DNA of 64,000 nucleotides. It comes from Chrysoperla carnea. Its lineage: Eukaryota > Arthropoda > Insecta > Neuroptera > Chrysopidae. The stretch lies in contig NC_058342.1 in the NCBI RefSeq assembly GCF_905475395.1, positions 37,318,640 through 37,382,639 on the forward strand. Reading direction: 5' to 3'. The position numbers and the translations under genes were made by a program. Below, piece after piece: positions 10,670 through 22,342 of this stretch. Numbering within the stretch: position 1 is the first letter of the stretch; each line of letters opens with the position of its first letter. The notes under the pieces are model-generated. The model did not search any database and was not told the origin of the DNA. It saw nothing but the letters and a program-made list of their open reading frames with translations.

Positions 10670-12048
10670 ATAATTTTAACAATTGTATTTTTATTTTGTA
10701 CTTTGTTTTAAGTGCAGTCCAATCAATGTACGCATGCGTCGATATATGCATGTAATTGTTGTATATAATGTAAGTGGGTTATTTTTAATCGTTTTAATTC
10801 TAAGTAAAACAACTATTTTTGTATTTACTTGTTTTAATTTTGTATATCAGAACTTATTTATTTTTTTTTTTATATATTATTTAAATATTTTTTTTAATGC
10901 TCAACAAGAACAACGATTTTAGGGCATGGGCACCCAAAGATTGGGGGCAAACACTGTTCTGGTTATGAAGGTCACCTTAAAGCTACAGCACTTAAATGAT
11001 TGTTAAGCGCGTACTATAATACAAATGAGCCTTAAAAAATTCCCATCATGTATATATTTTGCACATAAAAGAAAATTTTTTATAGATAAGAAAAAAAAAA
11101 GTGTGACTTGAATTTTTAATTTTGGGAGACTTTGAAGCGCTCTTAATGACTGACTGAATTTTAAAACGCAATTTGTTTTCAAAAATATGGACACACATAC
11201 AGACCATCAAAACGCGGTTATAACGATATTGAAAGGAAGGATTCGGAATCGCGGGAAATATTCGAAGAACATAAAACATAATAGATTATTCTTCTCCGAG
11301 CAAATAAGAAAAGTCCATTAATTAAAAGACAATCTTCTGGCTTGTCCTTCGACGATCGAGCTTTCATTTTTTTTCGGAGAAGTAGTTATGTCCGATGTTG
11401 TTATAGTCGATCAGTTCATCAATCAGTTGAAAACTTATCAATTCTTGATTCATCGATATCGTTATAACCGATTTTGTGTTTAAAAAACAAAACGAGGGAC
11501 GACGTATGATCGTCGCGACGCAAAACAAAATATTATTTAAAAAAATACTTTCTAGTAAGTAGTAGAAAAACTTTTAGCATAAAAAAAAAGGAAAAAAAAT
11601 ATTGTTTACAAAGCTATGTAATAATTAAACAATTACAGTTAAATATTTATATTTCGTGTATAAGTGGATCAGCAGCTGAGATCGGCAGCTTTCATTTTAT
11701 TTTGTTGTTGTTATTTTTTGAATCCGATATGTAACATGAAAGTTCCCAAAAAAAACTCAAAACAAAGGCTTTAAATTTTTCATTTGTAATGAGAATAAGT
11801 TTATATGAATCAAAATATAAAAACTATGAATCTAAATTGGTTAAAGATTCAATTTTTTTTTTTATCATAACTGAGATCAAACAAGCTTTATTTAATGGGA
11901 ATTGATTCGCTTACTCCTTCGAGATTTCTTCGGAATTTGATAAATGTTTGTCTCAAATGGCCAAGCACGGTCCGTTCAATTTCTATTTTAAGAAAATCAT
12001 TTTTAAGTTTTCCAGAGTTACACCATGGATCTGGATATATCCAAGTAT
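10670..12048. other. Intergenic AT-rich DNA
   Basis: No gene found. Short open frames near 10,683-10,922 and 11,003-11,279 have phenylalanine/isoleucine-rich, AT-driven composition and no domain. Confidence 0.5.
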
Positions 12049-12606
12049 ACAGAGTGTTCTATAATTGATTGCAGAACTTTCACTTCCTGGATAAGCTGAG
12101 AAATTCAAAAAGAAAATTTTCTTTGTCAAATTTGGAAATGTGACCTAATTTACGAGATAATTAGCCTACTGTTAATAAAAAATACATTCATCCAAAAAAA
12201 CACTACTTAGTGTGAAGGAGTGATCTAAAAGCAAAATTACTTCAATCTATCTTATAAAACTATACGTCCACTTGTCAAAAAAAACTTGATTTTTGTACTG
12301 ATTGTTCTGATTTTATGAAATTTTCTTAAGGGGTACCTCTTAGAAAAAATCGAAAAAATTTTTGTTTTGGAATTCCATAAAACTCAGTTTATAGGGCAAT
12401 TTTGACCCAAAAAATTCAAAAATCCAGTTCATTTAACGACTAAGCGAATAGTTTCTGAGAAAAACGATATATAGGATAAAAAATATAATAGTTGGTTAAT
12501 TATATCGTAAATAAGGCCTCAAATCCAAATTTGGTAAAGAAGATTGTCTTCTTTTTTTTCTGGGTTTATTAAAGCGAAAGTTCTGCAGTCAATACTAGAG
12601 CACTCG
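12049..12606. mobile_element. Family A MITE, complete diverged copy
   Basis: The left end acagagtgttctataattga and right end ending gcagtcaatactagagcact form terminal inverted repeats that extend inward: 'acctaatttacgagataatt' on the left pairs with 'ggttaattatatcgtaaata' on the right. The element is about 558 bp with no coding capacity. It is a subfamily also seen at 43,590 and related to the foldback family A copies at 19.6-52 kb, which share the motif agaacaccctgta at the end. Confidence 0.7.
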
Positions 12607-15600
12607 AATTGTTTTCAGAACTATTCTGTGTTAAAATGAGAGAGAACAGAGATCCTAGAATTTTAAAGTTCAATGAATTTATTTACAAAAAATAAGTCTG
12701 GTAGTCGTGTGAGAATAATTGTGGAAAAATGCATATCAAAATGGAGTCAATTAAAAGAAAATTATAGGGCAAATAAAATTTATAAAATAATTGAATTCAT
12801 CGGATCTCTCCCTCTTTCCTATCCCCTAGTTTTTATATTTTGATTCATAATGATTTTTTATTAGAAGACTTTTTAATTCTTAGAAAAAAAAAGCAATAAT
12901 CATTTTTTATATTAATTTTCGAAAATTCTATTTTCGGGAAAACAAATCATAGAATTGTACTGCCATTTTTGTAGTAATGATTTTTTATTATAATTTTTAT
13001 AAATCGAGTCAATGGAAATTATTACGTTTTTTAAGTGAGTGGACCGAAACTAAAAAAAAAAAAAACAATTGATTTTAATGGAAAAATTCAAAACATAAAA
13101 TTTTTTATGTTGGCAATAAGAGGATTGAGGATCAAATCATAATTTATATTTCAGGCTACGTTTCTTGCTGAATAAACACTTCTTCAGGCAATCTAAAGTA
13201 AAAATACTCAAATTCAACTTTTAAATTTTTAAGTCTCTGACTCAACTTGGAAGTTCCATTCAAAGAGGATATCTTAAAAAAAGACCAATCTTAGATGAAG
13301 TGAGGAACGTACTTGTGTACTACAAGACAGATTCTATTTATCGGAGTTAATTTTCGACCAAAATCAATTGTGCTTTTTTTTTTTGACGGACACTTCGAAT
13401 AAAAGTTCGAATGATTTTGTCTCGAATGATTTGTAAGAACATTGATCAGAACAAAACAAAAATCAATAAAATTCCACACAAAAGTATTGTGCCATTTGTG
13501 TAAAAATAAAACAAAACAATATCGCTTGTAGATTATTCTTGATTCACAAACAAAAAATTTCCAAATTAAATTTCGTTGTATTTATTTTTCTTCGAATAAT
13601 TTTGATTGTTTTTCTGAACGTGTCATTGTTTAAAATTTTACAGAGAAATTTCTTTCTTACTGGCTATGATGGAATGACAAAACATATAATGATGACCCTA
13701 CCCAGTCGTCCTCGATTGTTTCTCCATAACTCGAATAACCGATCTCCCAAAAATTAACTGTATCTTTATCGAGAAGTCCCAACTTTTATCTTGATCATAG
13801 TATGCCAAATACCTGCGTTGCTTCAAACCTTGATAGAATCTTACAGTTACATTTTCTTATACTAAAAGAGATATCTTTGGCTGAAGATGATTTCATAACG
13901 GGATGTTTACCAAAAGAGAAGAGCAAGGGTAGTCAACCTTTATATACCAACGTGTCATTTTTCCAGAACACACACCGCTTTGCCGCCTTTACTAATCCTT
14001 CATAGTGAACTTTGTGACCGGTGGCGTGCCCAAAATATTATGTTTCGTAGTTTTGGTTCGCTATCCCTGACATAGAGCATTAATTGCTGACGTTAGGAGA
14101 TCTTTTATTTCTTTTCATCCAATAAATGGCCATCTTAATCAATTTTGATGGAAATATCCAAAGAATGATTGGTAAAATCGTTTCAATCGTTTTCCGATAG
14201 AAAAATAATCAAAATATTCAATTTTTACGAACAAAACCCAAAAGAAAGAATAGATAGATTTGCCTTGTATGAAAAAGTAAATTTTTGTTCATAACTTGTA
14301 TTGTATTAAGATAATTTGGTGAGAGGTCTGTGAGACCCGATCCATAAAAATGTTTTCAAATATATAACAACACAACACACAAGAACAACCAAAATTGAGA
14401 CGTCTTAAAAACGAACAACAACGATGTCGACTATTTGAAAGGCTTAAATGAATTGATCTCGATTGTACTATTTTTGATTTCGTTGTAATTGTAATTGAAT
14501 GTATATTTAAAACATTTTTATGTTTGTGACTTTGTTGTTTCTTTTTCCATTTTGTAAATATTAGAATAAAAAGAACAAATTTTTAGACCTTTAATTTCTG
14601 TATAAAATCTATTTTGAACGATGAATGAAATTGAATGGGGGGTGTGGAATTTAAAAAATTTACGCTTAAAAATCCATCGAAATGATGTGCGAGAAATTTT
14701 ATTTGAATTTCGAACATCCCTTTATAATTTTATGTAGAGGCGAATTAGGAATACAAAATTATTGATCTCCCTCATTCGTCTTCCGTGTATTTTGAAGACA
14801 TTGTTTTGGTACAGGATCTGTAACTTGCAACATTTTATTTTGCAAATCAGTGCATACAAATTTAACGTCATCGTTTACTTCATCAAAACTTACATAAAAG
14901 TGCTCCTGCCTGAAAATGCAAATGCATGGAATTCAAACTCTTTGAGAACGAATTTGAAGCTATTCGGTAATCGAAATGTCACTCACAATAGACAAGGATA
15001 GATTGAAGAAAGAATAAGATTCATCTATGAACACAATAGATAGATTTAATTGTAGTATTTATTATTTGTTTACATTATTTATAAATAATTATATTTGTTA
15101 TTACCGATTTCAAAATTTTTGTTGTCATTTCTCGGATTGATTTCAAGTAAAATCTCCCTTCCAATTGGATTAAATCTCTGGTGAATGAAAAATGGAAATT
15201 GTGATTACTTTTAAAATGACACGTTACATATCTTGTATATAGCTCCCCCCTCCCATCTCTTTCTCCCCCCCCCCCAATATAAATACTCATTTAATGAATT
15301 TTGTTATCCTATTTCGCCTGGACTATAAACACACATATTTATATTTATATAGTGCAAAAGCGAGCGAATAAAAAAAAAAAAACTGTGCCATGTTGTATTT
15401 GTATTTGAAGGCAGAAGAAGGACAGAAGCAGAATAAGATTATATATTTATTATATTATTGAATGATGCGCAAGGATAATCAACAAAGGAGATACGTGGGC
15501 AATATGTTATGTTTATATTTGAATTAAGGAGATGAAGAATCTAAGCACAACTGTAGCCTTAGCCTCTATCCCTAAAACAAAGAAACTAAAAAACAAACAA

Positions 15601-16419
15601 AACAAAACACTGTATACATAGTTAAAAATAAAAAAACAAAAAACAAATATATATATAATTAACTGATGTGAGTGGTGATAGATAAAACTGATTCATTTGT
15701 TTTTTATTTTGAAAAGAATCAATCATATAAATGAATTGAATTGAATTGAATCATATACAATACAATGATTCTGATTCACTTATATGATGCACACACACAC
15801 ACACATATATACACACCAACACACACACTTCAATTCAACTTGAACTACTACCTTACCTACCTTACTACCTTACCTACACTACTCTCAATTGGAAAATTAT
15901 AACAAATCGAATAAAACTGTAAATAAAAATACATTCTTATTTTATTTTATTTCAATTTTTCACAACCTTTTCTTATTTTTTAATGTCAAATTTTTCAGAA
16001 TACAACGAATTTAACTACTTTCGTATCATCAACATTGTGATGCCATCATGTCTGTTCAACCGAATTCCATGTTCCGATTTTCATTATATTTTTTTTTTTT
16101 GTCTTTTCTTTCCATGATATTTCTTCGCAATTCTTTGGAGTGGGTTGACATTGCCTACTACTGTGATTTTTATTGCTGCGGTCTTCTAATTTTTTTTTAT
16201 TGAATATTGTACAATAAATAATGGCTATTGGAGGGGGATATGGTTTAAACCATAATACCCTGAAATTCCTATTAAAAAAATAGGTACCAATAGGGTGGAG
16301 GGGGTAGGAATTGGAAAAGTTGTTAGGGAATTTAAGATACCATTGGCCCTCAAAACTGAGAATTTCGTTTTTCCTATGAAAATGAAAATAATTAGACAAA
16401 TTAATATTTTCTACTCATA
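12607..16419. other. Intergenic DNA between latrophilin and peroxiredoxin
   Basis: No gene recognised. Contains the short dispersed repeat at 14,002-14,037, a poly-C tract near 15,265, GAATT-rich simple sequence near 15,730, and CA/TACC microsatellite near 15,790-15,880. Open frames at 13,539-13,757 and 13,802-14,005 have no domain I can name. Confidence 0.5.
14002..14037 (+). repeat. Short dispersed repeat shared with 6131-6166
   Basis: Same 36-base segment and orientation as 6131-6166, with three transitions. Both copies directly follow the end of an open frame (6001 and 14,005), which may be coincidence or mark the 3' region of a decayed element. Confidence 0.55.
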
Positions 16420-16425
16420 TTTATT
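16420..16425 (-). promoter_or_regulatory. Peroxiredoxin polyadenylation signal
   Basis: AATAAA on the minus strand, 43 bases downstream of the peroxiredoxin stop codon. Confidence 0.6.
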
Positions 16426-16467
16426 GAAATAAAACACAACTATTCATTTCTAAACAATCCACAAAGT

Positions 16468-17405
16468 TTAATGGCTCTCACTAAAGTAATTTTTACTCTC
16501 AGTAACATCCGGTTTCATAGACTTTTGACCAGGTTGCCATCCAGCTGGGCATACTTCCCCAAATTCGTCAGTAAATTGAAATGCTTGCACTAAACGTAAA
16601 ATTTCATCCACAGAGCGTCCTACGGGCAAATCGTTGATGGTCACTTGTCGTAAATTCTGTTCTCGATCAATGATGAATAACCCACGAAAAGGAACTCCAC
16701 TATCTTCGTCCAAAACACCATAACTTTTAGCGATTTTCATCGATTTATCCGATAATAACGGTATGTTCATGTCTCCTAAACCGCCCTGCTTACGAGGGGT
16801 ATTCACCCAAGCAAAGTGCGAAAATTGACTGTCTGTTGATGCAGCTATCAGTTCACATTCAATTTTACGAAAATCGTCAGCACGGTCCGAAAATGCAATG
16901 ATTTCAGTCGGACAAACAAATGTACTGAAAATAAAAGCAATTTTTAATACATTTAAGTAATGTACATTGCCTATACTACAAAAAAAATGTTATTTACTCT
17001 AGAATATTTAGGTTGATATCGAGAGAAACTACATGATTTCTGGAGTCTCCCAACTAAATCTGAAGATATGGAAACCCTATTTTTATGTTTGTTTTCAGTA
17101 ATTTATGTAGTTTTGACCGAATTGAGTTGGTTAGAAATAAGAATTATATAAAAATTTACCAAATTTGGTCTTACCCTAATATAGGCCATAACCGTTTTAA
17201 ACTGAAAACAGAAGTCCTTAAATAATTTCGTATTCTAGAAAAATTTAGAAACTTTAGCTTTTACTTACAAATCTAACGGATAAAAAAATAATACAACATA
17301 TTTGCCCTTGAATTGCGATAAACTGATCTCTTCGAATACACCATTTACAACAGCGGTGCCTGAAAACTCTGGAGCAGGCTTTGTTAAATGTGGAACATGC
17401 GACAT
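16468..17405 (-). CDS. Jafrac1: Typical 2-Cys peroxiredoxin (Jafrac1/PRDX1 type)
   Basis: A cytosolic thioredoxin-dependent peroxidase that reduces hydrogen peroxide and alkyl hydroperoxides. Two exons, complement of 17,269-17,405 and 16,468-16,924, join across a GTAAGT...CAG intron that splits a Phe codon, giving 197 residues, close to PRDX1 (199). Peroxidatic Cys50 lies in [12 protein letters not shown]. The active-site Pro43, Thr47 and Arg126 are present. Resolving Cys171 lies in [12 protein letters not shown] (93-96) and the C-terminal YF (192-193) are both present; these make eukaryotic 2-Cys enzymes prone to over-oxidation. No signal peptide is visible, which argues against the secreted Prx4 or mitochondrial Prx3 types. 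The start [14 protein letters not shown] aligns with family N-termini; an in-frame extension upstream is probably 5' UTR. All key residues are intact, so I expect a functional gene. The symbol is by similarity; one-to-one orthology is not tested. Confidence 0.94.
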
Positions 17406-17468
17406 TACCAAGTCCCTCTTAATCACCCAAATTTTGAATATACTTACACCGTCCACCGTACGCACACC

Positions 17469-17476
17469 TTTATATA
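17469..17476 (-). promoter_or_regulatory. TATA-like box upstream of peroxiredoxin
   Basis: TATATAAA on the minus strand lies 64 bases upstream of the ATG. A start site about 30 bases downstream would leave a 5' UTR of roughly 35 bases. In AT-rich DNA this could be chance. Confidence 0.35.
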
Positions 17477-17817
17477 TCTGCCCCAATATTTATTTTGGAT
17501 GAATAATTAAGCATCCACTTTAATGTTAACAAACAAAGCTTTTCTATTTAGTATTTAAATAATTTATTTTATCAATTATAAAGACAGGGTGCCATCAAAC
17601 AGTGGCAGTACAAACAGCCGCCAAACATGACTAGAGCCAAAAATTCTTCTTCTTTCTTTTAAGCAAATTTCAATTTGATTGAATGCATACTTCGTTTGCC
17701 ATTTTTTTCTAATAAAACTATAAAACATTTTCCGAAAATGAGTTTTAATTTTTGTTATAATTTTTAGTAGAGAAAATCGAAAATATTAATATAATTATTT
17801 ATTAATATGATAACAGA

Positions 17818-17890
17818 GTCCTTATGGTATAGTGGTTAGCGTATCTGACCACGAGTAGATATTCCTCTGGTTCGAAACTAGGAGAGGACC
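17818..17890 (+). tRNA. tRNA-like sequence, degenerate
   Basis: The span is 73 bases with TTCGA at exactly positions 54-58. The T stem (TCTGG/CTAGG) pairs with two wobbles, and the acceptor stem GTCCTTA/AGAGGAC has one mismatch. Box A resembles TGGTATAGTGGTTAG of Asp/Glu/His tRNAs. The D stem is weak and the anticodon loop is eight bases or mispaired, with no U33. It is most likely a tRNA pseudogene or SINE head rather than a working tRNA. It lies 332 bases upstream of the peroxiredoxin TATA-like box. Confidence 0.5.
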
Positions 17891-18050
17891 TATATTTAAA
17901 AAAATAAGTTCATTAAATCTTTAAGTCAAATTTTGATTTTTATTTTGATTTTTTTTTTAAATTTCCATCATAACATGTTTGCCTAGTACAAATGATGAAA
18001 AAATTAGTGTTTTTTCGTTCAAAAACTTCAATTTTTTTTTCACATTTCTA

Positions 18051-18280
18051 CTAGGAGAACATCATGGGCGGACAGAATTAGTAGTACCTGATAGAAAGGT
18101 ATTTGTTGTCACCTCGTAAGTCAGAAAGTTAGTGGTCTGCACACCCGTGTTTGGTGAGTATGACTTCTGGACAGACCAATAACTTTCTGCCAAAATAAAA
18201 TTTTAGACTTTCGGGGTGAAAACACTTACTTGCTTTTTCTCCCTATCAGGAACTACTAATTCGTACTTATGTTCTCCTAG
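18051..18280. mobile_element. Hairpin MITE with CTAGGAGAACAT ends
   Basis: A 230-bp element with perfect 12-bp terminal inverted repeats, ctaggagaacat at 18,051 and atgttctcctag at 18,269. Inner segments also pair: attagtagtacctgatag with ctatcaggaactactaat, and cagaaagttagtggtctg with cagaccaataactttctg. No coding capacity. Confidence 0.8.
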
Positions 18281-18383
18281 TACAAATGTTGAAAAAATTG
18301 AAGATTTTTTCGTACTTTTTTGATGAAAAAGTTTCAATTTGATTGAATGGAGGAAAAAATGATTGATTTTTTTCACATTTTTA

Positions 18384-18490
18384 CTAGGAGAACATAATGA
18401 ACAGGAAGGAATATCCTGGTAGGTAAGTAATTGTTTTAACTTCGAAAATCAGAAAGTTATTTATTGGTCTGTAAACTTTTGTGGTGAGTG
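18384..18490 (+). mobile_element. Partial second copy of the CTAGGAGAACAT MITE
   Basis: Begins with ctaggagaacat, and shares the inner 'cagaaagttatttattggtc' segment with 18,051-18,280. It breaks off before a right terminus, next to an A-rich tract. The 60-80 bases to its left also resemble the left flank of the first copy, so the flank may be part of the element. Confidence 0.65.
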
Positions 18491-18499
18491 GAAATTAAA

Positions 18500-18866
18500 A
18501 AAAAAAAAAAAAACAATTAAGTTAAAACTTTATTAAATTAAAAAAAACTCATCAACTTTTCTCCGTTTGGATGCGAACTAGGGTACTGTATATCCGTATT
18601 CAGAAGCGCAACCTACTGAGCTATTTGATACATGTTTTATCTATTAAAAATTTAATACTTAAATAATTTTTAAAAACCTACCTGTCCTAAACTCATTCTT
18701 TTAAATCTTATACACTTCATTCCTTACCTGCTAATTCAAATTTTCTTCAATAATTTTCAATCTGTAAATAAAAAGGGAAAGCGGAGTGGAGGATGCAAAT
18801 ATGTCTAAGTCATCGTATAAGTCTCAGTCATACAGTTAAAGAAAAGGAAAATTAAATTAATGGAAA
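18500..18866 (-). mobile_element. tRNA-derived SINE, copy 1 of a tandem pair
   Basis: On the minus strand, 18,634-18,559 carries a box A like TAGCTCAGTAGG and a box B like AGTTCGCATCC, so the head derives from a tRNA. The plus-strand segment to the right ('cctgtcctaaactcattctt' onward) is nearly identical to the matching part of copy 2. An A-rich tract (T-rich on the minus strand) lies at the left end. No coding capacity. Confidence 0.65.
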
Positions 18867-19225
18867 TAAAAAAAAACAATTGAAAGTTAAAACCTTATTA
18901 AATTATTGAAAACAAAAAAAAACTAATGAACTTTTTTAAAAAAAATCTTAGAACTTCTGCCTGGATTCGAACCAGAGTACTTTGTCTCCGTAGGCAGAAC
19001 CGCAACCTACTAAGCTATTTGGTAGATATGATATCTATTAAAAATTTAATACTTAAATAATTTTGAATCAACCTGTCCTAAACTCATTCTTTTAAATCTT
19101 ATACACTTCATTCCTTACCTGTTAATTCAAATTTATAAACTTTCAATCTGTAAAGAAAAAGGGGAGTGGAGGATGTATAAGTCTCAGTCATACAATTAAA
19201 GAAAAAAAAAAATTAAATTAAACAC
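18867..19225 (-). mobile_element. tRNA-derived SINE, copy 2 of a tandem pair
   Basis: Head at 19,030-18,953 on the minus strand has box A TAGCTTAGTAGG and a consensus box B GGTTCGAATCC. It aligns with 18,500-18,866 along most of its length in the same orientation, with indels. The adjacent head-to-tail arrangement suggests local duplication or insertion of a second SINE at the end of the first. Confidence 0.68.
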
Positions 19226-19490
19226 AAAATCCACACAGCTACCTGGCTTGTATATAACGATATATTTAACTTAATACTTATCTTTAAGAGAATGGGTATG
19301 ATTTTAAAGAGTGACGACACATTTATGATTATTTAAATTCCCACCTCCTGACAGAATTGTGATTTATGACATATGCATAAATGACGTTATTTATGACAAG
19401 AGGGCGGGTTATATTTAAAATTTAAACTATTAAAAAAGTGGACAATTTTTAACATCAGGAAAAATTCATTTAATCTAAAAGTAAAAATGT

Positions 19491-19567
19491 TAGCCCTACC
19501 AAGATACGAACCAGTGTATCTTGGTTTCATAACCAAGTGCTATATCCACTCAGCTACTCGCCATATG
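19491..19567 (-). tRNA. tRNA-like sequence, probably pseudogene or SINE head
   Basis: On the minus strand, box A TAGCTGAGTGGATATAGC is followed by an anticodon-arm-like CTTGG...CCAAG stem with an eight-base loop, then box B-like GGTTCGTATCT. The acceptor stem does not pair well, so it is unlikely to be a functional tRNA. It is the fourth tRNA-like unit within 1.8 kb. Confidence 0.5.
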
Positions 19568-19645
19568 TTTAACATTATATAATTAAGTTAATACTTACTT
19601 TAACTAAATTATTAATTACTTAATAATTTTGTTCTGAAAGTAAAA

Positions 19646-19740
19646 ATCCGATCAAAATTTGGTAAAGAACTTTTCCATTTGTCTTGATAAGCTTAATTTA
19701 CTGATATGATTTTCTGCTATCAATAACAGAACACCCTGTA
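19646..19740 (-). mobile_element. Family A MITE terminal fragment
   Basis: Matches the 'ccatttgtcttgataagctt' block and terminates agaacaccctgta, the family A end. Only the terminal ~95 bp remains. Confidence 0.75.
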
Positions 19741-19984
19741 TAAAGTAGACTCTGACAAAGCATCTATTGTTTGAAACGGACTATAACCTGGCGGACACAG
19801 CACACTATACCACTTTAGGAGTAGACTTCAGTCAAAACTGACACACACCAATTTTTTTTTTGTGTACGACGGACAGAGTTGTTTGAAAGGTTCATGGTTT
19901 TTTACTTAAATAGGGATAGAAGGTAAAATGAGTGAAGGTGGATAATTTATTTGACAGGATAAGGAAGACAGATGGTGATATTAT

Positions 19985-21475
19985 TACAAGCTTTTATTTA
20001 GTTTCACCTGTCCCGTTTTCTGTTTGTAATCCAATTTGATCCACTTCCCGGTTTCCGATTGAGCTGAAATTTTGCATGCACGCTTAGTTTGGATGGCAAT
20101 GCATGGTAAGGTTGTCCCGATTTTACCTATCGCTTCCCCCATATTTGATATATATACATTTTTTTAGTCTTACACATACCCGACTAAATGTAAAAGCTTG
20201 AGGTGTTTAATATCCAGGACGAATAGTCCGGTAAAAGTGACTCATAGATAAAATTATTTTCTACTTTTTAGTACAGTGAATGCTTATCTCTTAAAAAGTA
20301 TTTTTTATTAAGATTTTATATGATTTGGTTATTTTGGAGTTAATTAAAAGTTATTTACAAAATTAATAATTATAAATTTATTGTTTTAAATTGAATTCAA
20401 AAAATATATAAAAAAAAAAAAAAGAAAATTCACAATAATCACTTGTTTTTTTTTTTTTTTTTTTGGGAAAAATTGCAACGAAATTTGAATAATTAAATTA
20501 TGAATTATTGGATAATAATAATTATGTATTTATTATTAATTAATTACTAAATATATACAATTATAAAAAACACAAAAAATAATAATTATGAATTCATAAA
20601 AATAATATTTGCGGATGTGTGTAATAATAATGCCAGCTACATTCACCACGTCTTGAACACCCTGTAACTGTAACTGTAACTGTGTATATAAAATATAATA
20701 CATAATGATATCATTTAATGTTCCTGTTCTTCATTTACAAAAACAATTTTTTATTAATTTTTTTTTTTCATTTTAATAAGAAATATTTCTTTAAATTTTA
20801 TATTTAAAGGGTTTTTCATTTAAAATGATAAAATTTTTAAACAGTTTTATTTTAGTTGAGAGAGTGTTTTATGGCAATTTTTGTGATATATGATACCAGT
20901 TCTTGTCAAATATAACACCAAACTTTGCTGAGAGACGTAAAACAAGTAAAATTTTTCAAAACTACTTTTTTCGAGGTGATTTTTCAAAACTACCCGACCG
21001 ATTCCTTTGAAATTTGATGATAATTTTCTTTATAAATGTCGGCTAATGTCTTCGAAATTGTAAAAAAAGAAGTTGGCGCCATTTTATGAATATTTTTTGC
21101 TTAGGTCAAGTCAAATCACAACAAGGACTGAAATCATGCCAACCAAGGTGCACCGTTTTTTTTTCACCCTCACTTCACCGGCTTTTCATGCTTCATTTAT
21201 TCCACATGCCTAATTATTTTTCGATTCATTCTTGATATTAAGCGCCTCAAGCTTTTACAATTAGTCCGGAATGAGTGATTCAAAGATAAAACTATTTTCT
21301 ACTTGGAAGAAGTGGAAGCGATCGGAAATTGAGGATGCCAAAACCATGCATTGTCATCCAAACTAAATGTGCATGCAAAATTTCAGCTCGAGAAGTGGAT
21401 CAAATTTTACTTGCAAGATTTGATTACAAACAGACAACGGGACAGGTGAAACTAAATAAAAGCTTGTAAAATGAG
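19985..21475. mobile_element. Family J arms in inverted orientation, about 1.5 kb
   Basis: The left arm 19,985-20,270 starts acaagcttttatttagtttc, with acctgtcccgtt. The right arm 21,150-21,475 is its inverted counterpart, ending gaaactaaataaaagcttgt. Both arms share 'tgcatgcaaaatttcagctc'-type sequence. They may be long terminal inverted repeats of one element or two opposed insertions. The 20.3-21.1 kb interior is AT-rich with poly-T and no frame. A third single arm is at 24,420-24,600. Confidence 0.6.
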
Positions 21476-21589
21476 ACAGACTTACAGGCTACTATCGTAC
21501 AAATAATTTCCAAATACTCTTTTAACTAAAATAAATAATAACTTCTTTCATTTAAAGTTTTATCATTTTCAATGGAAAACCCTTTGTAT

Positions 21590-21955
21590 GTAGGTATGTA
21601 TGTATGTACTATGAAGGGTAGAAGTAAGGAAGACTTCTTCAATAGATGGCGTAAGTAATATAAGTGTTCAGCTGAAAGCATTAAATAACAGTTGTACGAG
21701 TAGATATTCGTTCGAATTTGAACAAATTTCAATAAAATTGGAGCGATCAATTAATGGAGGTTCATTGGAAAACTTTGATCAAACTTCAATGAAATTGGAG
21801 CCTCCAATTAGTGGTAGGGTACCAAATAATGAAAATACTCCTTTTAAAACACTTCAGCTACAGCAGCGCCATCCTTATTAAATGCTTTTCGACGGAATCT
21901 TTTTGATACACAAAGACGATGATCCTCCTTATCTCTACCCTCCATAGGTATGTAT
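21590..21955. mobile_element. Small element with inverted ends
   Basis: ctatgaagggtagaagtaag near 21,609 pairs with tccttatctctaccctccat near 21,927 across roughly 340 bases; both ends abut GTATG microsatellite. Inside, a segment with 'aataaaattggag' (near 21,730) is repeated near 21,790. No frame. Confidence 0.5.
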
Positions 21956-22227
21956 GTATCAATGATTCATTCATATGCCCATTATCTTCTTGATTAATGA
22001 ATAATTTAATTTAATTAAGTAATTATTTATGATTCTATTCATCAATTGAATGAATTACATTAATGAATAATTGAATTGAATTGAATTGAATATCAATGAT
22101 TCATTTTAAAATTATAATTCAATAATTTTTATTCATATTGATTGATATATTTAAATTTATAAATAATAGTTTAATTTTTCTATTCACTTGATTCCATTTA
22201 AGGTATTTCGGATGTCACTGGGAGGAA

Positions 22228-22342
22228 TCAATAAATACAATCATACCAGTAAATTAAGCTTAGCAAGACAAATGGAAAAGCTCTTTACCAAATTTCGATC
22301 TGAGGCCTAATTCGGGAGATGTGACTATGAGAAAAATCAGCT
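22228..22342 (+). mobile_element. Family A MITE fragment
   Basis: Contains 'accagtaaattaagcttagc', 'gacaaatggaaaagctc' and the 'gatctgaggcctaattcggg' block of family A in the plus orientation. The outermost terminus is lost. Confidence 0.7.

Noticed and set aside
16046..16399. Minus-strand frame just downstream of peroxiredoxin
   Set aside because: No domain; lies beyond the polyadenylation signal and is AT-driven.
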